A stretch of DNA of 64,000 nt. It comes from Meridianimarinicoccus zhengii (GTDB lineage: Bacteria; Pseudomonadota; Alphaproteobacteria; Rhodobacterales; Rhodobacteraceae). Both the position numbers and the translations under genes were made by a program. The notes beneath the pieces were generated by a model that made no database searches, had not been told where the DNA came from, and worked only from the letters and a program-made list of their open reading frames with translations. The stretch spans positions 1-64,000 of the forward strand of contig NZ_QDFI01000010.1 of assembly GCF_003254465.1 (NCBI RefSeq). The letters run 5' to 3'. Shown one piece after another: positions 16,522 through 27,420 of this stretch. Numbering within the stretch: the stretch's first letter is position 1; every line of letters starts with the position of its first letter.

Positions 16522-18141
16522 TCAGCGATCGCCCGTCCGGGCGGCTTCCCGTGCGAGGGCCTGAAACCGGGTGAACAACTCATGGCGCTGTGCATGCCAT
16601 GCCGCGGTATCGCCGGTGGCGGGGTCGTGAACGCGCACGCAGCGCGACATGGCCGCCATCGCCGTAACGCAGTCGGGATATCGCCCGGCGGCCATCGCGC
16701 CCAGCATGGCAGACCCGAGCAACACCGGTTCGTCGGTCTCAGGGGCGGCGACAGGCAGGCCGGTCGTATCCGCGAGCGTCTGGCGCACCAGGTCGCTGCG
16801 CCCCGCGCCCCCGCTGATGACCATGGACCGGACCTGCGCGCCCGCACTGGCCTGCGCCTCCACGATCTGGCGCAACCCGTAGGCCAGGCCCATGAGGCTC
16901 GCGAGATACAGGTCCACGAGACTTTCGACACTGTCTTCCATCCCCAGCCCCGCCACCACGGCACGGGTGCGGGGATCGGCGAAGGGTGCGCGATTGCCAA
17001 GGAATTCCGGCACCACGTGCAGCCGGGCCGCCCGGCGCAGGATCTGCGCGGGCGTCTCGCCGCCGGCTTCGGCCAGCTGTGCCAGCCAGTCGGGCAGCGA
17101 CAGGCCCTCGGCCGCCGCCGTGGCGGATGCGGCGGCGCTGGCGGGGTGGTGACGCAGCAATTGCGCGATGGCGGCCCCGGCGGCGGATTGCCCGCCTTCG
17201 TTCAGCCACATGCCCGGCACCATCGCGGAATGATAAGGTCCCCAGACACCCGGCACGAACACCGGATCCCGCGTCGTCGTCATGGTGCAGGACGACGTGC
17301 CGAAGACATAGGCCATCCGGTCCTCTGGCCGCGCGCCGGGGGCGCCCACGGTGCCGATCCCGCCTGCATGGGCATCGATCAGCCCCGCGCCGACCGGCGT
17401 GCCCGCCGGCAGGCCCATGTCCGCGGCGGCGTCCGGCGTAAGCCCCTGCCCCAGCGGCGTGCCTGCATCGACGACATCGGTGCCGATCCGCGCGAAGCCG
17501 TCGTCGGCAAGGGCACCGAGCCCGATGTCCCGGAAATACGCGGCGTCCCAGCCGCCCGCGTTGCGCACATAGGTCCATTTGCACGTCACCGTGCAGATCG
17601 ACCGTGCCAGCGATCCGGTCGCGCGCCATGTCAGAAAATCGGTGAGATCGAAAAACTGCCAAGCGGCGTCGAAGGTGTCCGGGTTGTTTTCCTTCAGCCA
17701 CAGAAGTTTCGGCGTCTGCATCTCGGGCGAGATTACGCCACCCACGTAGCGCAGCACGTCGTACCCGCCCGCATTGATCCGTGCCGCCTGATCCAGCGCG
17801 CGGTGGTCCATCCACACGATGATATCGCGGTCCGCATCCCCGCCGGGGCTGACCGTCAGGGGCGTGCCGCCCTGCCCCAGGACCACCAGCGAACAGGTTG
17901 CGTCGAACCCGATGCCGCCCACGGTCGCAGGGTCGATCCCCGCCGCCGCCACGCTGTCGCGGGTGGCCCCTGCCACCGCCGCCCAGATATCGGCAGAGGA
18001 CTGTTCGATCCGGTTCCCCGCACCGTGATACAGGACGATGTCGCGCTTCGCGGTGCCCAACAGGTGCCCGGCATCATCGAACACGCCGGCCCGCGCACTG
18101 CCGGTGCCCACGTCGATCCCGATGAAATGCGCCCCGGTCAC
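16522..18141 (-). CDS. FGGY-family carbohydrate kinase (ribulokinase-like)
   Basis: A 539-residue kinase of the FGGY family. The N-terminal phosphate motif [17 protein letters not shown], the interdomain [10 protein letters not shown] and the adenosine motif [16 protein letters not shown] are visible. Length and the long N-terminal domain ([18 protein letters not shown]) resemble D-ribulokinases. In this operon it would phosphorylate the ketose made by the adjacent dehydrogenases, for example D-ribulose from ribitol or D-xylulose from xylitol. The GTG start (VTGAHFIG) overlaps the stop of the upstream SDR gene (GTGA). It is the last gene of the polyol operon. Kinase family is certain; the ketose is inferred. 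Confidence 0.9.
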   Translation of the reverse strand: MTGAHFIGIDVGTGSARAGVFDDAGHLLGTAKRDIVLYHGAGNRIEQSSADIWAAVAGATRDSVAAAGIDPATVGGIGFDATCSLVVLGQGGTPLTVSPGGDADRDIIVWMDHRALDQAARINAGGYDVLRYVGGVISPEMQTPKLLWLKENNPDTFDAAWQFFDLTDFLTWRATGSLARSICTVTCKWTYVRNAGGWDAAYFRDIGLGALADDGFARIGTDVVDAGTPLGQGLTPDAAADMGLPAGTPVGAGLIDAHAGGIGTVGAPGARPEDRMAYVFGTSSCTMTTTRDPVFVPGVWGPYHSAMVPGMWLNEGGQSAAGAAIAQLLRHHPASAAASATAAAEGLSLPDWLAQLAEAGGETPAQILRRAARLHVVPEFLGNRAPFADPRTRAVVAGLGMEDSVESLVDLYLASLMGLAYGLRQIVEAQASAGAQVRSMVISGGAGRSDLVRQTLADTTGLPVAAPETDEPVLLGSAMLGAMAAGRYPDCVTAMAAMSRCVRVHDPATGDTAAWHAQRHELFTRFQALAREAARTGDR

Positions 18142-18866
18142 AGGTCGCACCCATGGGGCAGGATCGTCATGTCGCGGATCACCACACCCGCGGGCCGCGT
18201 GACCATGAACAGTACCGCCTCGGCCACCTCGGTCGGCTCCATCAGGCTTTGGCTTGCGAGTGCTTCCTCCATCTTGGCCTTGGGCCAATCGTCCAGCAGC
18301 GCGGTGATGACCGGGCCCGGCAGAACGGCGCCCATGCGCACGTTGTGCGGGATCAACTGCCGCCGGGTGGTGTGAACGAAGGCCTGCACGGCGAATTTCG
18401 ACGCGGTGTAGATCGGTTCCCACACCACGGGCACGACGCCCGCCACCGACGAGGTGAAGACCACGTCGCCCGATTTGCGGTCCACCATGTGCGGCAGTAC
18501 CGCGTGGACCGACCGGAAGGCGGCATTTACGTTCAGGTTCAGCACCCGGTCCCAGTGATCCGGGTCGCCGTCCAGCACGGCACCGCCCACATAGGCCCCC
18601 GCATTGGCGTGGAAGATGTCGAGCTGCCCGGTCGGTTCCAGCAGCCGCGGCAGCATGGCCGATACCGCCGCCCCGTCCATCAGGTCCAGCGTCACTGCAT
18701 GGGCGCGTGTGCCCATCTCGGCCACCAGCGTCTCCAGCCGCGCCGCGTCGCGGTCGATCAGGATCACGTCAGCCCCCGCGCCGTGCAGCGCCCCCGCGCA
18801 TGCCAGGCCAATGCCCGACGCGGCGCCCGTGATCGCGGCGGTCTTGCCGTCCAGTCGGTTGGTCAT
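18138..18866 (-). CDS. Short-chain dehydrogenase/reductase, ribitol 2-dehydrogenase-like
   Basis: A 242-residue classical SDR, predicted to oxidise a sugar alcohol with NAD. The cofactor motif TGAASGIG is at residues ~13-20, NAGA follows strand 4, and the catalytic Ser and YxxxK are in TSSVAGV and YTASKF. The text around them ([20 protein letters not shown]) and the C-terminus resemble RbtD-type ribitol dehydrogenases. AAGGGAGGG precedes the ATG. Its stop overlaps the kinase start, which pairs a polyol-to-ketose step with ketose phosphorylation. Confidence 0.85.
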   Translation of the reverse strand: MTNRLDGKTAAITGAASGIGLACAGALHGAGADVILIDRDAARLETLVAEMGTRAHAVTLDLMDGAAVSAMLPRLLEPTGQLDIFHANAGAYVGGAVLDGDPDHWDRVLNLNVNAAFRSVHAVLPHMVDRKSGDVVFTSSVAGVVPVVWEPIYTASKFAVQAFVHTTRRQLIPHNVRMGAVLPGPVITALLDDWPKAKMEEALASQSLMEPTEVAEAVLFMVTRPAGVVIRDMTILPHGCDL

Positions 18867-18885
18867 GGGGTCCCTCCCTTGGGCG

Positions 18886-19662
18886 TCAGATGCTAGAATA
18901 CCCGCCCTCGATCATCACGATCTCGCCGTTCACCAGGTCCGACGCGGGCGATGCGAGATAAAGCGCCAGATCCGCGATCTCCACCGGTTGGCCGAACCGC
19001 CCCAGCGGTGTGCGGGCGATGAACGGGTCGCGCTTTTTCGGCGCAGACCAGAGCCGTTCGCCCATCTCGGTCAGCACGACCGTGGGACAGATGGCGTTGA
19101 CCTGCACGTTATGGGGCGCGGCTTCGACCATCAGCGATTTCGTCAGCGCGTTCAGCCCGCCCTTGGACGTCGCATAGGCCGCGTGATCCGCCAGCGCGAT
19201 CACCCCGGTCTGGGACGAGATGTTGACGATCTTGCCCATGCACCGCGCCATCATGCCGGGCAGCAGCGCCTGTGCCAGCAGGAAGGGCGCGGTCAGGTTC
19301 ACCGCGAGCGTTCGGTCCCAGTCGGCGGGGTCAAAGCCCAGCACCGGCCCGGTCAGCGCGATCCCCGCGGAATTCACGAGGATGTCGATGCGCGGATGGG
19401 CGGCAAGCGCCTGCGCCGCCACCTCCGCCGTCTCGGACGCCGACGCGAGATCGCCCGTGACGGCCGTGAACCGCCGCCCGCAGGCTGTCACCCGTTCGCC
19501 AAGCGCCGCCAGCCGGTCGGCATCGCGCCCGTGGCCGATGATGTCGGCGCCCGCATCGGCGAAAACCTCAGCGATGGCGGTGCCGATGCCAGACGACGCG
19601 CCGGTAACCAGCGCGGTGCGGCCTTCAAGGCTGAAACGGCGGGTCCAGTCGCGCACAGTCAT
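18886..19662 (-). CDS. Short-chain dehydrogenase/reductase (polyol or keto-sugar dehydrogenase)
   Basis: A 258-residue classical SDR with TGASSGIG at the nucleotide site, NSAGIA, a catalytic serine in NISSQTGV, and YATSK. The C-terminus [13 protein letters not shown] is typical of classical NAD(P)-SDRs, though DG is more usual at the third Gly position. It resembles D-threitol/xylulose reductase and gluconate 5-dehydrogenase-like enzymes, so the substrate is a C4-C6 polyol or keto-acid. The ATG overlaps the stop of the SIS-domain gene. It is distinct in sequence from the next SDR in the operon, so the two probably act on different polyols or carbons. Confidence 0.85.
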   Translation of the reverse strand: MTVRDWTRRFSLEGRTALVTGASSGIGTAIAEVFADAGADIIGHGRDADRLAALGERVTACGRRFTAVTGDLASASETAEVAAQALAAHPRIDILVNSAGIALTGPVLGFDPADWDRTLAVNLTAPFLLAQALLPGMMARCMGKIVNISSQTGVIALADHAAYATSKGGLNALTKSLMVEAAPHNVQVNAICPTVVLTEMGERLWSAPKKRDPFIARTPLGRFGQPVEIADLALYLASPASDLVNGEIVMIEGGYSSI

Positions 19663-20221
19663 TCGAGGTTCGTATGCCGTGCGCGCATATCCTCGGGCGC
19701 AACGCCAAGCCGGTCGCGCAGGTCCAGTACCAGCAACTCGAACACGAGGAACATCAGCGCCTCGAAAAGCGACCCCATGGGCAGGATCGACGTTGAAGCA
19801 GCACCCTGATCCGCCGCCATTGTCTGCGCGGGGATGTGCAGCACAAGGTCAGCCGCGCGCGGTACGGCGCCTTCCGGCTCGGCTGTGACACAGACCACGC
19901 GCGCGCCAGCGGTGGTCGCCACCCCGCACAAGGCGGCTACAGTCGAAAAATGCCCCGGCCCCGCGCTGACCAACAGCACGTCCCCCGGCCCCAGCGGCGG
20001 CGCGGTCATGTCGCCCACCACATGCGCGTCAAGCCCGAGGTGATGAAGCCGCATCGCCAGAGCCTTCATCATCAGCCCTTCGCGCCCGACCCCGTAACAG
20101 GCGATCCGCCCGGCCCCTGCCAGCGCCTGCGACACCGGCCCAAACTGATCCAGCACCGCAGGCGCAAGACCGGGGCGCAATTCCTCCAGCAGCCGGTCCG
20201 CAAATGTCGCCGCGTCCATCG

Positions 20222-20225
<4 letters not shown>
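19659..20225 (-). CDS. SIS-domain protein, 6-phospho-3-hexuloisomerase-like
   Basis: A 188-residue sugar-isomerase (SIS) domain protein. The core reads [38 protein letters not shown] and a C-terminal [20 protein letters not shown], the same layout and length as archaeal and bacterial 6-phospho-3-hexuloisomerase (PHI). There is no hexulose-6-phosphate synthase in the window, so a formaldehyde-fixing role is not supported. In this setting an aldose/ketose phosphate isomerisation in the polyol pathway is more likely. The GTG start overlaps the stop of the xylitol dehydrogenase (GTGA); an ATG lies two codons later. Confidence 0.8.
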
Positions 20226-21265
<1,040 letters not shown>

Positions 21266-21348
21266 GGGAAGCCCTGCCTTGTCATGCCGCGCGCCGCCAG
21301 CCTCGATGTGCCGGACAGCCCGCCATTGATCCATTCGTATCGAAATGA

Positions 21349-21360
21349 TTACAAATGTAA
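21349..21360. promoter_or_regulatory. SorC-type operator candidate TTACAAATGTAA upstream of the xylitol dehydrogenase
   Basis: Inverted arms TTACA and TGTAA flank AA, in a short AT-rich stretch between the regulator gene and xdh. Closely related sites occur twice in the importer promoter region 4 kb away (CATACAAATGTATG and ATACATTTGT). The recurrence at both polyol promoters makes an operator for the adjacent SorC-family regulator likely. Confidence 0.6.
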
Positions 21361-21370
21361 AATGCCGCCG

Positions 21371-22357
21371 TCAAGCACCACGCCCGCCCGACCCCGCGGC
21401 ATCGAGAACCGCCTGCGCCGTCGCCTCGTCGGTCACCAGAGTATCGACGAAGCCCGCCCGCAGCGCCGCCAGGATCACGGGCACCTTGTGGGCGCCACCG
21501 GCCGCGAGGATCACGTTCGGGATGGCCATCAGGTCATCGAGCGTCAGGCCCACGAGCCGCCTGTTGATCTCGTGCTCCACCAGCTGCCCCTGGGCGTCGA
21601 GCACATGGCCGATGATGTCGCCCACCCCGCCCAGCCGCAAAAGGTCCGCCACCAGCACATCGCGCGGCAGCGCATCGCGCACCAGAAGCGACGAATGCAG
21701 GTCGCCCGTAGCGATGGCCGCCGCATCGCAGCCGCGCAGCTTGTCCAGACCCTCGACGATGACATCCTGTTCCATCAGGACCCTGCGGCTTTCCGGGCTG
21801 CCCGCATAGACGGGGGCGAGGAAGAAGCTGTGCTGCGCGTTGCACAGGTCCGCCAGCCGCGTGGTGATTTCATACCCGTTCAGGTCCGATCCGCGCATGA
21901 TCCCGCCCATCACGGATACGATCTCCAGATCGGGCCGGTCGATGGGTTGCATGTGCCGCGTCGCAAGGTTCAGCGTGTTGCCCCATGACATGCCGAACCG
22001 GCGCACCGCCGGATCCTGAAGGACCATGCCCAGGTGACCGCCCAACCCCGCGCTGACCAGCGGCGTCACCGATGTCGGCTTTTCCGGGCTCGGCACCACC
22101 ACCGCCCGGCGCAGCCCGAACCGGTCCGCCACGTCGAATTCCAGTTCTGCCGCGGCGGCATAGATGCTGTCGATGGACACCCGCAGGATGCCGCGCTGTC
22201 GCAGCTCGCTCAGTCCCTTGTTCACCTTCAGCCGGGTGAGCCCGAACCGCTTGGCAGCCTCGGCCTGGGTCAGGCCCTCGATCTCGCAGGCATAGGCGAT
22301 GCGGACCAGAAGCTGTTCCTCGGCATCTATCTGTTCGGTCTTTATACGGCGTGACAT
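21371..22357 (-). CDS. SorC/DeoR-family sugar-binding transcriptional regulator
   Basis: A 328-residue SorC-family regulator. The N-terminal helix-turn-helix is visible (LVRIAYACEIEGLTQAEAAK, then RFGLTRLKVNKGLSELRQRG), followed by the Rossmann-like effector domain related to sugar isomerases (VSVMGGIMRG, AAIATGDLHSS, LGGVGDIIGHVLDAQG, ILAAGGAHKV). Effectors in this family are sugar phosphates. It lies inside the polyol operon between the importer genes and xylitol dehydrogenase, so it is almost certainly the pathway regulator. The repeated ACAAATG-containing sites in the two intergenic regions are its likely binding sites. Confidence 0.9.
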   Translation of the reverse strand: MSRRIKTEQIDAEEQLLVRIAYACEIEGLTQAEAAKRFGLTRLKVNKGLSELRQRGILRVSIDSIYAAAAELEFDVADRFGLRRAVVVPSPEKPTSVTPLVSAGLGGHLGMVLQDPAVRRFGMSWGNTLNLATRHMQPIDRPDLEIVSVMGGIMRGSDLNGYEITTRLADLCNAQHSFFLAPVYAGSPESRRVLMEQDVIVEGLDKLRGCDAAAIATGDLHSSLLVRDALPRDVLVADLLRLGGVGDIIGHVLDAQGQLVEHEINRRLVGLTLDDLMAIPNVILAAGGAHKVPVILAALRAGFVDTLVTDEATAQAVLDAAGSGGRGA

Positions 22358-22428
22358 GGCTTTTCCGACAATAGGTTCACACCGTCATGCCGCCTGCGGA
22401 CCGGCCTGCCAACCCATCACCGGCGCGC

Positions 22429-23250
22429 CTATTTCACCGCCCCCATGGTCAGCCCGCGCACAAGCTGTTTCGACGCGATCAGCGCGAAGATCAGGACCGG
22501 GATCACGATCAGGGTCGAGGTGGCCATGATCTTGCCATAGGGCAGGTTGTAGCCTTCCATGAAGGACACGGCCATCGCGGGTGCGGTGCGCGCGTCGCTG
22601 CGGGTCAGCACCAGCCCGAACATCAATTCATTCCACGAGAAGATGAAGGAAAAGATCGCCGACACGGCAACGCCCGGCATCGCAAGCGGCAGGCAGATCT
22701 TCCGCATGATGGTGAACTGCGTGGCCCCTTCCATTCGGGCGGCTTCGTCCAGCTCATACGGGATTCCACGAAACTGGTCCGTCACGATCCAGATCACGAT
22801 GGGCAGGTTGAAGGTCAGGTAGATCAGGATCAGCGTGATGTGCTTGTCGAGCATCCCGAAATTGCGCGCAATGAGGAAGAACGGCAGCGCCAGCACGATG
22901 GGCGACACCATGCGATTGGTGATGAACCAGAACCACAGGTCCTTCTTGCCGCGAAAATCGAACCGCGCGAGCGCGAATGCGGCAGGCACTCCCAGCACCA
23001 GCGCCAGCGCCGTCGTGCAGACCGCGATGACCAGTGAATTGATCAGCGTGCGCAGCACCCCGTCCTCGAACAGCGCCACGCGGTAATTGTCGAGCGTGGG
23101 CTGAAACGTCCACACGGGCGGCGATTGCAGCGCCACGACCTGCGTCTTCAGCGATGTCGTCACCATCCAGTAGAACGGGAAGACGCAGACGAGGATGATG
23201 ACCGCAAGCAGGGCGATCTGGATCGCATAGGACCGGTTTGCCGGGGTCAT
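22429..23250 (-). CDS. Carbohydrate ABC transporter permease (MalG/SmoG type)
   Basis: Inner-membrane permease of 273 residues with six hydrophobic segments. The N-terminus SYAIQIALLAVIILVCVFPF leads to FYWMVTTSLKTQ, characteristic of MalG-like subunits, and the EAA loop PYELDEAARMEGATQFTIMR contacts the ATPase. The C-terminus QLVRGLTMGAVK is diagnostic for the family. Together with the other permease, binding protein and divergent ATPase it forms a polyol importer like Rhodobacter SmoEFGK (comparison from memory). The start lies a few bases after the preceding permease stop. Confidence 0.92.
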   Translation of the reverse strand: MTPANRSYAIQIALLAVIILVCVFPFYWMVTTSLKTQVVALQSPPVWTFQPTLDNYRVALFEDGVLRTLINSLVIAVCTTALALVLGVPAAFALARFDFRGKKDLWFWFITNRMVSPIVLALPFFLIARNFGMLDKHITLILIYLTFNLPIVIWIVTDQFRGIPYELDEAARMEGATQFTIMRKICLPLAMPGVAVSAIFSFIFSWNELMFGLVLTRSDARTAPAMAVSFMEGYNLPYGKIMATSTLIVIPVLIFALIASKQLVRGLTMGAVK

Positions 23251-23254
23251 CGGA

Positions 23255-24130
23255 TCAGACCTCCTTGTAGAAGACGCGGATATAGATCTGCGCCAGCACG
23301 ATCGTGATCGCCAGAAGGATGATCGCCTGCGCGGACGCCAACCCCTGGTCGAAGGCGCGGAAGCCGACCCGCTGGATCATCAGCGATATGAACTCGGTCG
23401 AGGCCCCCGGCCCGCCGCGCGTCAGCGTGAACACCATGTCGAACAGTTTCAACGTGTCGGCCGTGCGCAGGATCAGCACGGCGACCAGCCCTGGCACGAG
23501 GAACGGCAACTGGACGTGGCGCAGGATGACCCACCAGCTTTTTGTTTCCAGCCGCGCGGCTTCTTCGACCTCGTTCGGAACCATGGTCAGACCGGCCAAC
23601 AGCACCAGCGCGACGAAGGGCGTCCATTGCCACACGTCCCAGAAGATGATCATGACGAACGCGTTCGTGGGATCGCCGATCCAGTTGATATCGGCACCGC
23701 CCAGAAGCTGGTTCACGACGCCGAAATTCTGGTTGAACATCACCTGCCCGAGCAGCCCCACCACCGCATAGGTCGTGGCCATCGGCAGCACGAGACTGAG
23801 CCGGCACAGTGTCTTGACCACCGTCAGCCCCGGCTGGTGCAGCACCAGCGCGATCCCGAGACCCAGTGCAAGCTGCAAGGGCAGCGATGTTCCCAGCAGG
23901 AAGAACGTGCGCCCCATCGCCTGCCAGAACGCCGTGTCGGTGAGGACGGTCTGGTAGTTCTCCAGCCCGACGAACCGCAACTGGCGCAGGCGCGTCAGGT
24001 TGAAGAAATGCAGCGACGTCCACGCCGCATAGAGAAGTGGCGCGATGCCGATCAGCGCGAGCGCGATCACCGACGGGCCGATGAAGGCGAAGATCGTTCT
24101 GCCCGAGGTTTTGTCCCGCATGGCGCTCAC
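23255..24130 (-). CDS. Carbohydrate ABC transporter permease (MalF/SmoF type)
   Basis: Inner-membrane permease of 291 residues. Transmembrane segment 1 is IGPSVIALALIGIAPLLYAA, the LGLGIALVLHQPG motif follows, and the EAA loop is VPNEVEEAARLETKSWW. Length is standard for MalF-like subunits lacking the large periplasmic domain. It follows the binding-protein gene after an intergenic hairpin and is nearly contiguous with the second permease. Confidence 0.92.
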   Translation of the reverse strand: MSAMRDKTSGRTIFAFIGPSVIALALIGIAPLLYAAWTSLHFFNLTRLRQLRFVGLENYQTVLTDTAFWQAMGRTFFLLGTSLPLQLALGLGIALVLHQPGLTVVKTLCRLSLVLPMATTYAVVGLLGQVMFNQNFGVVNQLLGGADINWIGDPTNAFVMIIFWDVWQWTPFVALVLLAGLTMVPNEVEEAARLETKSWWVILRHVQLPFLVPGLVAVLILRTADTLKLFDMVFTLTRGGPGASTEFISLMIQRVGFRAFDQGLASAQAIILLAITIVLAQIYIRVFYKEV

Positions 24131-24153
24131 TTTTCAGGATCTGGACGGAGGAA

Positions 24154-24179
24154 GCGGGGCGGCACAGTCGCCGCCCCGC
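24154..24179 (-). other. Perfect stem-loop between the polyol-binding-protein and permease genes
   Basis: GCGGGGCGGC pairs perfectly with GCCGCCCCGC around a six-base loop. It lies just after the binding-protein stop and before the first permease, with only TTCC rather than a T-run following on the minus strand. It probably protects the 3' end of the binding-protein message or causes partial termination. Confidence 0.6.
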
Positions 24180-24192
24180 AGGATCATGTGGG

Positions 24193-25533
24193 TTATTGCA
24201 CCAGAGGCCGGTCGCCGTCGTAGTAACCCGACGCCTCGAGGATCGCTTCCATGCGCGTGCCGATCTCGCGTGCGCCTTCCTCGACGCTGACCTCGCCCAG
24301 CATCATCCGCGTGCCCCATTCCTGCACGACTTCCGAGATCTCGGGCCATTCGGCAAAGCGCGGACGGAATTCCGGCACGCCTTCCGCCCAGCTTTCCAGA
24401 AGCGCGGGAATGAAGGTATAGGTCTCGGCCAGCGCCGGATCGTCATAGGCCGACTGGCGCGCAGGGACACCGCCCCGTTCCAGATACTCGACCGCGTTAT
24501 CGGCCGAGGTCGCCCACTGGATGAACAGCCATGCCGCCGCCTGCTCGGCCTCGTCCGCCTGCGATGCGACCGCGAGCGAGAAACCGCCAAGCGCCGGGCG
24601 GCGGCCTGCAGGACCGGCCGGTTCGGGGGCGATGCCCACGCAGTCGGTCACGCGCGACGTGTCGGGATCGACGACGGACGAATAAAACGACGACCATTCG
24701 GTGATCATCGCCACGTCGCCCTGCGCGAAGCCGTTCACGGTTTCCGCGTGATCCCATGCGACGATCCCGTCGGGCATGTACTGCATCAGGTCCTGCCGGA
24801 AGTTCAGGCCCGCCTGGCTTTCCTCGCTCAAGAGGTTCGACCGGAAGTTCTCGTCGAGGAACGATCCGCCGAAGGGCCAGAGCATCCGCGCGAAGCTGTC
24901 CGCGCTTTGCGTTTCGTTGCGCTTGGACTGGAGCGCGAAGGCATACTTTCCGTCGCCGGTCAGCGCGGGGCCGTAGACGTCCTTCAGTTCCGCCCATGTC
25001 TCGGGCGGGCCGTCGAACCCGGCCTCTTCCAGCATGCAGCGGTTATAGAACATCAGGCCCGAATAGTTGTCGAACGGCAGCCCGTAGATCGTGTCGTTCC
25101 ACCCGCCGAACGCGTTCAGCACCAGCGGAAAGAAATCGTCCATATTCAGATCCGGATCCACCAGTTCCGGAAACTTCGCCATGATGTCATCGACGGGCAC
25201 GATCCATTCGTTTTCCGCGAAGTTGCCGATCCACACGAGATCGATCAACGCGATGTCCAGATCGCCGCCTGCCACGAAATCCCGCACCTGTTCACCAAGT
25301 GCGTTTTCATAGGGATGGTCGATGATGTTCACGTTGATGCCGGTCGCCTCGGTGAATTCCGGCAGCATCTCCTTGATCGCCTCGTATCCCGGGCGCAGCA
25401 GGAAGACGACGTCGATTGTCGTTCCTGCATAGGGTGCGGCGGCTTCGCTCAGGCTCCAGTCGCTCTGGGCGTTGGCGGCGGTCGCGGCGGCAGCCACAAG
25501 CGCCGTGGTGCACAGCATGGATTTCAGGTTCAT
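24193..25533 (-). CDS. Extracellular solute-binding protein, family 1 (polyol/sugar ABC importer)
   Basis: Periplasmic binding protein of 446 residues with a Sec signal peptide ([22 protein letters not shown]). The mature part starts like SmoE/MtlE-type polyol-binding proteins ([20 protein letters not shown]), with the family-1 markers [38 protein letters not shown] and the aromatic [12 protein letters not shown]. The start has GGAGGAAACCA upstream. It heads the minus-strand polyol operon and is divergent from the ATPase gene, with operators between them. Confidence 0.92.
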   Translation of the reverse strand: MNLKSMLCTTALVAAAATAANAQSDWSLSEAAAPYAGTTIDVVFLLRPGYEAIKEMLPEFTEATGINVNIIDHPYENALGEQVRDFVAGGDLDIALIDLVWIGNFAENEWIVPVDDIMAKFPELVDPDLNMDDFFPLVLNAFGGWNDTIYGLPFDNYSGLMFYNRCMLEEAGFDGPPETWAELKDVYGPALTGDGKYAFALQSKRNETQSADSFARMLWPFGGSFLDENFRSNLLSEESQAGLNFRQDLMQYMPDGIVAWDHAETVNGFAQGDVAMITEWSSFYSSVVDPDTSRVTDCVGIAPEPAGPAGRRPALGGFSLAVASQADEAEQAAAWLFIQWATSADNAVEYLERGGVPARQSAYDDPALAETYTFIPALLESWAEGVPEFRPRFAEWPEISEVVQEWGTRMMLGEVSVEEGAREIGTRMEAILEASGYYDGDRPLVQ

Positions 25534-25582
25534 TGGTTTCCTCCCTGTCGTGACGGCTGGTCAAATCATTTGTCTCGACTTA

Positions 25583-25596
25583 CATACAAATGTATG
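25583..25596. promoter_or_regulatory. SorC-type operator candidate CATACAAATGTATG in the importer promoter
   Basis: Perfect inverted arms CATACA and TGTATG around AA. It overlaps the predicted -10 of the binding-protein promoter and shares the core TACAAATGTA with the site upstream of the xylitol dehydrogenase. A binding protein here would control the minus-strand operon and probably the divergent ATPase gene too. Confidence 0.65.
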
Positions 25597-25614
25597 AAAT
25601 GAGACCGAAGTCAA
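25585..25614 (-). promoter_or_regulatory. Candidate promoter of the polyol importer operon
   Basis: Read on the minus strand, a -35 TTGACT (25609-25614) is followed after 18 bases by TTTGTA (25585-25590). The dyad CATACAAATGTATG covers the -10. The -10 is non-consensus, which fits a regulated promoter. Confidence 0.45.
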
Positions 25615-25631
25615 CACAAGTCTCGCCGACG

Positions 25632-25641
25632 ATACATTTGT
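25632..25641. promoter_or_regulatory. Second ACAAATGTAT-type site upstream of the importer ATPase gene
   Basis: ATACATTTGT is the reverse complement of ACAAATGTAT, nine of whose bases match the neighbouring dyad core. It lies about 45 bases upstream of the ATPase start. It could be an auxiliary SorC-regulator site for the divergent plus-strand genes. Confidence 0.4.
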
Positions 25642-25684
25642 TTGTGCCCGACGGCACGCGGCACGGCACCGGGAGGATACGCGG

Positions 25685-26710
25685 GTGGCAACGGTTAAAC
25701 TCAATCAGATCAACAAGTTCTACGGCACAACGCAGGCCCTGTTCGACGTGTCGCTGGACATCGAGGACGGGGCCTTCGTTGTCTTCGTCGGGCCGTCGGG
25801 TTGCGGGAAATCCACGCTGCTGCGCGCCATCGCGGGGTTGGAAGGGATCGACTCGGGGTCCGTCGTGATCGGCGGAGACGACGTGACCGATGCCGACCCG
25901 GCGGATCGCAGCGTGGCGATGGTCTTCCAGTCCTACGCGCTGTTCCCGCACATGACGGTGCGCCAGAACATGGAGTTCGGGATGAAGGTCAACAAGGTGG
26001 ACCCCGCCGAACGCAACAGCCGCATCATGGAAGCCGCGCGCATCCTGCAACTGACCGACTATCTCGATCGCAAGCCCGCGCATCTTTCGGGCGGACAGCG
26101 CCAGCGCGTCGCCATCGGGCGCGCCATCGTGAAAAGCCCGAAGGCGTTCCTGTTCGACGAACCGTTGTCGAACCTCGACGCCAAGCTGCGCGTGCAGATG
26201 CGGGTGGAACTGGAGGCGCTGCACAAGCAGCTTGACGCCACGATGATCTACGTCACCCACGATCAGGTGGAGGCGATGACCATGGCCGACAAGATCGTCG
26301 TGCTGAACGCCGGGCGCGTGGAACAGGTGGGCGCGCCGATGGACCTGTATCATCGCCCCGCCAGCCGGTTCGTGGCGGAATTCATCGGCTCGCCCGCGAT
26401 GAACGTGTTCGACCCCAACGACGTGGCCGGGCTGCGCGGGCTGGCCTTGCCGAACGGCACGCGCTTCATCGGCTGCCGGCCCGAGCATTTCGCGCTCCAT
26501 CCCGAAGGCGGCGGCCATTTCGATGCCACGATCCTCGTGCGTGAACAACTGGGCGGCGAAACCCTGCTCTATGCAAAGGTCAGCGACGCGCTGACCGTGG
26601 TGCTGCGCACCGATGGCGACGACGACACCATGCCCGGCGCCCGGATCGGCATCGAGATCCCCGCCCACCGGCTGCATCGGTTCGATGCCGACGGCCGGGC
26701 GATTGCCTGA
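25685..26710 (+). CDS. Carbohydrate ABC transporter ATP-binding protein (MsmX/UgpC/SmoK type)
   Basis: A 341-residue ATPase with Walker A GPSGCGKST, a Q-loop in VFQSYALFPHM, signature LSGGQRQR, Walker B AFLFDEPLSNLDAKLR and switch YVTHDQVEAMTMADK, followed by a C-terminal TOBE-type regulatory domain (RFIGCRPEHFALHP). It begins at GTG (VATVKLNQINKFYG) after GGGAGGATACGCG. It is divergent from the rest of the importer, an arrangement that leaves the shared operators between them. It energises uptake by the two permeases. Confidence 0.93.
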   Translation: MATVKLNQINKFYGTTQALFDVSLDIEDGAFVVFVGPSGCGKSTLLRAIAGLEGIDSGSVVIGGDDVTDADPADRSVAMVFQSYALFPHMTVRQNMEFGMKVNKVDPAERNSRIMEAARILQLTDYLDRKPAHLSGGQRQRVAIGRAIVKSPKAFLFDEPLSNLDAKLRVQMRVELEALHKQLDATMIYVTHDQVEAMTMADKIVVLNAGRVEQVGAPMDLYHRPASRFVAEFIGSPAMNVFDPNDVAGLRGLALPNGTRFIGCRPEHFALHPEGGGHFDATILVREQLGGETLLYAKVSDALTVVLRTDGDDDTMPGARIGIEIPAHRLHRFDADGRAIA

Positions 26711-26720
26711 GGCCACGCCG

Positions 26721-27404
26721 GTGACCCTGCGAAACCGCACCGACCTCGTCATCTTCGATTTCGACGGCGTACTGGTAGACAGCGAAGTGATCTCGCTGTC
26801 CACCCTGCGCGACACGCTTCGGGACTACGGCGCGGACCTGACCGCGGCGGAGGTGCGGTCGCGGTTTCTCGGCGGCGCGTTCCACGGAATTCTCGAGTAT
26901 CTTGACGGTCTGCCCGCCCCGTCCCGCCCCATAGATACCTTCGAGACGAACTGGTACGACACGCTCTTCGCCCGCTTCCGCACGGAACTGGAACCCATGC
27001 CCGGTGCGATCGCCCTTCTCGATCATCTGGACGATGCCGGAACCGCATATTGCATTGCGTCAAGCGGGTCCGTGAAGCGGCTCGGGGTGGCGCTGGAGGC
27101 GACGGGGCTGGGGGCGCGGTTCGGCGACCGGGTGTTCAGCGCCGACATGGTGGCACGCGGCAAGCCCGCCCCGGATGTTTTCCTGCACGCCGCGCGGCAG
27201 ATGAACCACGCGCCCGGCGCCTGTCTTGTAATCGAGGATTCGCCAGCCGGGGCACAGGCGGCCCATGCCGCGGGGATGCGTGCGGTCGGGTTCGTCGGCG
27301 GATCGCACCTGCGTGGCATCGCGCGCGACCATGGCGACCGGCTGCGCGCACAACACGCGGAAAATGTGATCGACGACCTTCAGTCCGTGCGCGCCTTTCT
27401 CTGA
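26721..27404 (+). CDS. HAD-superfamily phosphatase/phosphoglucomutase-like hydrolase
   Basis: A 227-residue HAD subfamily I enzyme with motif I FDFDGVLVDSE near the N-terminus, motif II ASSGS, motif III lysine in ARGKPAPDVFL and motif IV acidic residues in VIEDSPAGA. These are the residues for aspartyl-phosphate catalysis, and the helical cap between motifs I and II is of the phosphoglycolate-phosphatase/beta-phosphoglucomutase type. The GTG start follows GAGG eight bases upstream. It is ten bases after the importer ATPase, as in many polyol operons where a HAD enzyme removes or relocates a sugar phosphate. The substrate is unknown. Confidence 0.85.
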   Translation: MTLRNRTDLVIFDFDGVLVDSEVISLSTLRDTLRDYGADLTAAEVRSRFLGGAFHGILEYLDGLPAPSRPIDTFETNWYDTLFARFRTELEPMPGAIALLDHLDDAGTAYCIASSGSVKRLGVALEATGLGARFGDRVFSADMVARGKPAPDVFLHAARQMNHAPGACLVIEDSPAGAQAAHAAGMRAVGFVGGSHLRGIARDHGDRLRAQHAENVIDDLQSVRAFL

Positions 27405-27420
27405 ACCTCGCGCGGCGCGA

